Origin: JBBSJV01 sp038256935
Lineage (GTDB): Bacteria; Patescibacteriota; JACMRA01
Direction of reading: 5' to 3'
Length of the DNA: 6,287 nt
NCBI GenBank assembly: GCA_038256935.1
Contig: JBBSJV010000080.1
Coordinates: 1 to 6,287, forward strand
Part shown: piece after piece, positions 1-3,711 of the stretch
Layout: each line of letters begins with the position of its first letter
Position numbering within the stretch: the first letter of the stretch is position 1
Program-made: the position numbers and the translations under genes
The notes under the pieces: generated by a model
The model's input: only the letters and a program-made list of their open reading frames with translations
Databases searched by the model: none
Told to the model about the DNA's origin: nothing

Positions 1-1397
1 AAGCCATACTCACTCAAGACTTGCCAGATAGCTTGGGGCTAGATCCACAAAGCCCCTACACTTCAGTTTATGAGATATTATACGAAGTCTATAGCAATGA
101 ATCAAATACACGCCAAGCAGTTCCAGTTGATCAGTCAAATCTGTGGCAATGGTACTTGAATGTTATTACAATGCCTGTATTCGAATTTAAGAAAAACTTA
201 GACAATTATCTTTTTGAGTTTAAATTATCTCCAGGACTGCTTGCAAGTGAGTTTAATTTATTATCACCAGGAACCAAGAAAAAACTATTACTTAGTATAC
301 TGTTTGCAACTAATCCTGAAGTAATTCTAGCTGACGAGCTGACAAATCATTTGGACACTGACTCCATTCAAACCCTGATTAAAATAATTCAAAAATCGCA
401 ATCCTCAATTTTGCTAGTCGATCATAATAGTGAGTTTTTATCAAAACTTGTAAACAACTGGGTATATTTACCAAACAATCAAATAAGACAACCTTTAATA
501 TTCAATAATAAAAGCTACGATCAGGTCATGGAAATATTGTATGAAAGGCAAGAGCAGCAAAACTTGGCTGTGAAAAGACTAGATAGAAGAGAAAAGCAAT
601 TGCAAAAAAACCTTGATCATATGCAGTTTATGGCAGCTGTTCACGATGCTGATATCAAAGCTGGTGCTAGAACTGTAAAGAGGAAATTAGAAAACGAGAT
701 TTACAATAACCCATTATCAACTGAAAAAGATGCCAACAAAATCATAAACTTCAAATCTGACAAAGACACTCGCAAAATCAAATCCGATATTTTAATCGAT
801 ATAAGGGGGTTAGAGTATAAAATCGGCCAAAAAAGTATTCAAACTATTGAGCAGTTCAAATTATACAATGGTCAAAGAATTAGAATTTTAGGCCCTAATG
901 GTAGAGGAAAAAGCAGCTTGATAAATATCATCGATAAGAAAATCCAAAACTATGATTTAGTTGAAAATGATCAGTATATTAAAGGCGAGGTTAGTATTAA
1001 TAATCTTGATGTTAAAAACTACTTTTATTTCTCTCAAGTAAGTAACTACTCAACTGGAACAAAACTTGGCCAGTTCATTTTGGATAGTAGCGACCTGCAA
1101 CAATACCATGTTTCAGGGTTTCTAAGAAAACTAGAGCTGGATAAATTTAATTCTCAGACTCTACTTCAAAACTTATCTTTAGGTGAGTTTATCAGGGTTC
1201 AGTTTGGTTTGTTATCAATAAGGATTAATAATTTGCAGCTTGTAATTCTTGATGAGCCTGGAAATTTTTTGGACGTATTTACTCAAAAGGCTTTAGTAGA
1301 ATTACTAGCGGGCTACAAAGGAGCTTTGATTTTGGTATCCCATGATGAGTTGCTTGCTGGTAAAATCTCTTTAGATAACAATTATTCACTGTCCTGA
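1..1397 (+). CDS. ABC-F family ATPase (twin ATP-binding cassettes), 5' end outside window
   Basis: Partial gene; codons run in phase from position 3 with no upstream stop, so the true start and first Walker A lie before the window, and the TTG at 21 is not a convincing start. 464 residues are visible. Cassette 1: Q-loop (LTQ, nt 9-17), signature LSPGT (261-275), Walker B/D-loop ADELTNHLD (330-356), switch His in VDH (417-425). A charged helical linker follows (about nt 520-750). Cassette 2: Walker A GPNGRGKS (891-914), Q-loop near 1035, signature LSLGE (1173-1187), Walker B LVILDEP (1239-1259), switch His in VSH (1335-1343). Two cassettes, a charged linker and no membrane segment are the ABC-F plan: soluble, ribosome-associated factors acting in translation or in antibiotic target protection. 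The signatures depart from LSGGQ and the first Walker B has DEL instead of DEP. Both catalytic Glu and both switch His are kept, so ATPase activity is plausible. Subfamily is undetermined. The 3' end overlaps the convergent gene by 16 bp. Confidence 0.9.
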   Translation, partial: AILTQDLPDSLGLDPQSPYTSVYEILYEVYSNESNTRQAVPVDQSNLWQWYLNVITMPVFEFKKNLDNYLFEFKLSPGLLASEFNLLSPGTKKKLLLSILFATNPEVILADELTNHLDTDSIQTLIKIIQKSQSSILLVDHNSEFLSKLVNNWVYLPNNQIRQPLIFNNKSYDQVMEILYERQEQQNLAVKRLDRREKQLQKNLDHMQFMAAVHDADIKAGARTVKRKLENEIYNNPLSTEKDANKIINFKSDKDTRKIKSDILIDIRGLEYKIGQKSIQTIEQFKLYNGQRIRILGPNGRGKSSLINIIDKKIQNYDLVENDQYIKGEVSINNLDVKNYFYFSQVSNYSTGTKLGQFILDSSDLQQYHVSGFLRKLELDKFNSQTLLQNLSLGEFIRVQFGLLSIRINNLQLVILDEPGNFLDVFTQKALVELLAGYKGALILVSHDELLAGKISLDNNYSLS

Positions 1398-2047
1398 GGT
1401 CCCTTTTCAAAAGCTTTTTTTAGCTCATCTGCACTTAAAATTGCAGGATAGATAAGACCACCATCGATATTATAGATTGGTAGCCAGCCTCCTACATAAT
1501 TTTTGAATTCTTCAATTGAAATAAAGTTTAAAAATTCTGGAGAAAGAACTATACCGATTAGATTTCTATAGTTTATAATACTTAGCTGGGGTAATTGCTC
1601 ATTAGGATTTTTTGGTAAATCATTTATTGGTTCGAATAAGATATAGACTCCTTTATTTAAACTTTGATTTTGCTCGTAGGCAATTCTTATACAATCTTTA
1701 GATTTATTTAAGAAAAAGTATTTTATACTGTATGCATCTTTATCATATTTTCTCATTTCAAGTTTAGCTGAATTATCTTTTTCTCTTAATACCCGAAGCT
1801 TTTTTTGATTTTCTAAGTATCTAGGTGAATAAATTCCCTGCTTTAAAACTGTCTCCAGTTCATTAGTAATTGCTGTAATGTATTGAGCAATTACAGTGTT
1901 AATGTCTAAACTTTTTGAGTATTTCTTTATTTGAATTTGAATAGGATATAAACAAGCCTCATCTTTACTAGTTATGAAATATTTTGGTTGCTTTCTTCCT
2001 CTATATCTTTCTGCAGAACTTGAAGTCCATTCTAGTGGAAAAGACAT
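1382..2047 (-). CDS. Hypothetical soluble protein, 221 aa
   Basis: I do not recognise the family. The ATG start at 2047 is followed by MSFPLEW and the gene stops with TAA at 1382. The protein has no signal peptide or membrane segment. It is Lys-, Tyr- and Ile-rich, with a central helical, highly charged stretch (about residues 50-105) containing the only likely coiled-coil-prone part. A mixed alpha/beta C-terminal half follows, with a hydrophobic strand (NLIGIVL, 162-168) and a Gly/aromatic-rich segment (YVGGWLPIYNIDGG, 184-197). The end (SADELKKAFEKG) looks like a closing helix. No catalytic motif is visible. It is the last gene of the minus-strand set, 60 bp after its neighbour, which leaves room for its own promoter (a TATAAA lies about 50 nt before the ATG). 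No SD sequence precedes the start. It is probably a real gene, since the frame is open throughout and it follows two co-oriented genes. Confidence 0.75.
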   Translation of the reverse strand: MSFPLEWTSSSAERYRGRKQPKYFITSKDEACLYPIQIQIKKYSKSLDINTVIAQYITAITNELETVLKQGIYSPRYLENQKKLRVLREKDNSAKLEMRKYDKDAYSIKYFFLNKSKDCIRIAYEQNQSLNKGVYILFEPINDLPKNPNEQLPQLSIINYRNLIGIVLSPEFLNFISIEEFKNYVGGWLPIYNIDGGLIYPAILSADELKKAFEKGPQDSE

Positions 2048-2107
2048 TTTAATTTAGTTAGATTTAAAAAGATGCTTTACTTTCATACATATTTATAGCT
2101 ATATATC
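2048..2107 (-). promoter_or_regulatory. Gap with possible internal promoter
   Basis: On the minus strand, TATAAA (2097 to 2092) lies about 50 nt before the ATG of the 221-aa gene and overlaps a perfect 10-bp palindrome, TATAGCTATA (2094-2103). No good -35 box is visible upstream and the surroundings are very AT-rich, so this may be chance. I see no terminator hairpin in the gap, so read-through from the upstream gene is equally possible. Confidence 0.25.
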
Positions 2108-2674
2108 TTAAATAAATAAAATTTGTTTGTCACTAGATACGGTAGTTTTTTTGATTAATTTTAACTGTATAATCTCCCCATCAATATTTTCTCCCCACAC
2201 ATGACCCTCGCCATCAACCAAGATTTTGATTTGTCCACTATGGATGAGAGTTGATCTTTGAGTTATTTGGCTTTGTTCTTCATAGAATACTAAAGACCAC
2301 TGCCCTTGAAAATCTTCAGGCTCTACAACCCAAGCCTCTTTAGCTACCCCAAGGTCAGCAATAGCGTTTCTAAAAATATTTAGAGGATTACTACCAAGTC
2401 TGCGAATTTGAGGAGAATTTGACTTCACAAAAAGCTGCGACTGATAATTTTGGTTTTTTTCAACCATTTTAAAATGGCAGGTGTGTGTGACTTTGGAGCT
2501 GGCAAAGACTTCCATTATTGGCTGTAAACTAAATGTTAGAGACTTGCAAAATAGGCTAGGGGTTTGATAACTATATTTATCTTGGTATTTAACATGTGGA
2601 ATTAGACTTGCTAAAAAGTAACTGCTTACCACTGAAATAATTATATAAGCGACGTATTTCTTTCTTCCTGACAT
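2108..2674 (-). CDS. Small single-pass membrane-anchored or secreted protein, 188 aa
   Basis: I do not recognise the family. The N terminus has a basic start (SGRKK, residues 2-6) and one hydrophobic segment (about 7-26), which fits either an uncleaved anchor or a signal peptide; there is no lipobox Cys and no clear AxA site, so an anchor with an outside domain is favoured. Cys43 and Cys66 are the only cysteines of the exported part and could form a disulfide. The C-terminal half has alternating polar and hydrophobic strands (WSLVFYEE, IKILVDGEGHVWGENIDG, IIQLKLIKK), suggesting a small beta-rich domain. The gene starts 12 bp after the NUDIX-like gene stops, so the two are almost certainly co-transcribed. 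No SD sequence is seen before the ATG; the sequence there is TTGCAAAA. Confidence 0.78.
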   Translation of the reverse strand: MSGRKKYVAYIIISVVSSYFLASLIPHVKYQDKYSYQTPSLFCKSLTFSLQPIMEVFASSKVTHTCHFKMVEKNQNYQSQLFVKSNSPQIRRLGSNPLNIFRNAIADLGVAKEAWVVEPEDFQGQWSLVFYEEQSQITQRSTLIHSGQIKILVDGEGHVWGENIDGEIIQLKLIKKTTVSSDKQILFI

Positions 2675-2686
2675 TTTTGCAAGTGT

Positions 2687-3262
2687 TTAGATAATATTTT
2701 GTCTTTTTAAATGGCTTTTAATTGCTAAAAAACTAGCATCCCCTTCTGAATCCTCATTGAAACAGACAAATCTTTTGAGATAACTATCTTCCATATCCTC
2801 AAATTCTTTGATATTAAACTCGTAAAAACCATCTCCTGGTACAGTTTCTTGCATTAGGTTAGTGGAATCTCTTTGAAAGTTATAAGCGTATATATAATTT
2901 AAACTATTGTTAGTTAAATTTGTCATTTTATCCTCAGCAAAATCAACAAATTCTCCCAAATACTCAAGCTTATCGATACTAATATCCATGTAAGTTTGTT
3001 TTTTGATAGCCTCTACAACAGTTTCTTCTACAGGTTTATTGATATCAACGTGTCTACCTACAGTGACATCTAGCATTTCTGGAAACATCAAGCTTTTACG
3101 ATTTCTCATTTTAAAAAATACTCCACCTGCATCAGTATAAAACCAAACCATTATTTCTTTGTGCAAGAGTCCATGTTTGTGTATAGTATTATCATTTTCA
3201 TGATATAGCGGGTTTCCAAGCTCATCGATAACATCAAGGTATAAAGTTTTTTGCAAAGGCAT
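2687..3262 (-). CDS. NUDIX-fold protein, isopentenyl-diphosphate-isomerase-like, with degenerate Nudix box
   Basis: 191 aa. The N-terminal half matches the layout of the IDI-like/YfcD-like NUDIX group: a 'V-DELGNPL' strand (11-19), HKHGLLH (28-34), a hydrophobic strand (EIMVWFYTDAGGVFF, 36-50), a basic KMRNRKSLMFPEMLDVTVG segment (51-69), then HVD (71-73). The following helix should carry GX5EX7REUXEEXGU, but aligning on HVD gives Arg70 for Gly, Lys76 for Glu, Glu84 for Arg, Ala85 for Glu, Lys88 and Gln89 for the metal-binding Glu pair, and Tyr91 for Gly. Glu79 and Glu80 remain but are not the catalytic pair. Hydrolysis or isomerisation by the usual mechanism is therefore unlikely. A binding or sensing role, or a changed active site, is inferred. 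The start is fixed by an in-frame TAA 27 nt upstream. It is the first gene of the minus-strand operon and diverges from the large surface-protein gene. Confidence 0.85.
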   Translation of the reverse strand: MPLQKTLYLDVIDELGNPLYHENDNTIHKHGLLHKEIMVWFYTDAGGVFFKMRNRKSLMFPEMLDVTVGRHVDINKPVEETVVEAIKKQTYMDISIDKLEYLGEFVDFAEDKMTNLTNNSLNYIYAYNFQRDSTNLMQETVPGDGFYEFNIKEFEDMEDSYLKRFVCFNEDSEGDASFLAIKSHLKRQNII

Positions 3263-3296
3263 ATGATTATTGATATTGAAGCCTGTTTAATTTATA
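3263..3296 (-). promoter_or_regulatory. Leader and candidate -10 of the NUDIX-like gene
   Basis: Read on the minus strand, TATAAA begins 34 nt before the ATG and the leader ends in TATCAATAATCAT directly before the start codon. The same arrangement occurs before the divergent gene, which is the main reason to call it. No SD sequence is present. The region upstream of TATAAA lacks a good -35 hexamer. Confidence 0.45.
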
Positions 3297-3316
3297 ATAA
3301 AATATTTATGAATGGT

Positions 3317-3348
3317 TACAGTTTCACGATCAATATAGACAAACTGTA
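3317..3348. repeat. Perfect 8-bp inverted repeat (operator-like dyad)
   Basis: TACAGTTT (3317-3324) and AAACTGTA (3341-3348) are exact reverse complements separated by 16 bp. The centre contains a minus-strand TATATT (3337 to 3332), a possible -10 box. A perfect minus-strand TTGACA lies at 3365 to 3360, but 22 bp away, too long for an ordinary sigma-70 promoter. The dyad could be an operator for a dimeric regulator of the NUDIX-like operon. No T-run follows on either side, so it is not a terminator. Confidence 0.4.
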
Positions 3349-3454
3349 TTAGATATATATGTCAATGATTTCTGTCTAAGCGTTTGTGTACATAAAGAAT
3401 GTATGAAATCCAGACTTTAACCCTTTATAAAAAGTAAAAAAACCTAAATATAAG

Positions 3455-3486
3455 CACTTTATTTAAGTCAATGTGTTCACTTTATT
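3455..3486 (+). repeat. Short direct repeat CACTTTATT, 23 bp apart
   Basis: CACTTTATT occurs at 3455-3463 and again at 3478-3486, followed by TAA and AAA respectively. The 23-bp period is about two helical turns, which would suit two protein-binding half sites upstream of the surface-protein gene. In sequence this AT-rich it may be accidental. Confidence 0.2.
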
Positions 3487-3493
3487 AAATTCC

Positions 3494-3561
3494 TTTACAG
3501 AGACAAAAAATTGTGCTATGGAATAGGTTATAAGATTTAATTTACATTTATCAATAACCAT
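3494..3561 (+). promoter_or_regulatory. Candidate promoter and leader of the DUF11 surface-protein gene
   Basis: There are two candidates. One is TTTACA (3494-3499), 17 bp, then an imperfect extended -10 (TGC-TATGGA, 3514-3522). The other is TATAAG (3529-3534), 33 nt before the ATG, matching the TATAAA position of the divergent gene but without a visible -35. The leader ends in TATCAATAACCAT directly before ATG. It has no SD sequence. Confidence 0.4.
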
Positions 3562-3711
3562 ATGCGTCCTAAAAATCTATCTCAACTATTCAAGAACAAG
3601 ACTTCCAATTTATTAGCTTGGGTCTTTATTTTTACATCTATTATTAGCGGTGTAGCTAGCTTTGGAATGTATTCACTAAATACCAGCCAGCCAGTTACAA
3701 TTGCTGAGGCA
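3562..3711 (+). other. Signal peptide or N-terminal membrane anchor of the surface protein
   Basis: The basic n-region (RPKNLSQLFKNK) is followed by a hydrophobic core at about residues 17-39 (LLAWVFIF...ASFGMYSL). A possible signal-peptidase I site lies after AEA (48-50), roughly 11 residues beyond the core. This directs Sec export. The long n-region is typical of large wall proteins. Cleavage is inferred; an uncleaved anchor is possible. Confidence 0.75.

Larger units (their letters stand above)
3263..3561. promoter_or_regulatory. Divergent intergenic control region
   Basis: This 299-bp, AT-rich stretch separates the starts of the NUDIX-like gene (minus) and the DUF11 surface-protein gene (plus). 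It contains no plausible ORF and no RNA gene that I can recognise. Contents, in order: a minus-strand leader with TATAAA, an 8-bp dyad around a minus-strand TATATT, a minus-strand TTGACA, a short TACAT-5-ATGTA hairpin-like repeat (3389-3403), a 9-bp direct repeat, and the plus-strand leader with TATAAG. Promoters for both genes must lie here unless transcription comes from elsewhere. Confidence 0.7.

Noticed and set aside
21..23. TTG as start of the ABC-F gene
   Set aside because: The frame is open to the window edge and the residues before it (LTQ) fit the Q-loop of the first cassette, so the gene continues upstream.
1214..1225. ATCAATAA inside the ABC-F gene resembling the shared leader motif
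   Set aside because: It is coding sequence in frame (LSIR), not followed by CATATG, and short enough to be chance.
1409..1425. AAAAGCTTTTTTT followed by AGC as a terminator
   Set aside because: The palindrome has no loop and the alternative AGCT-T6-AGCT stem is only 4 bp; too weak for an intrinsic terminator.
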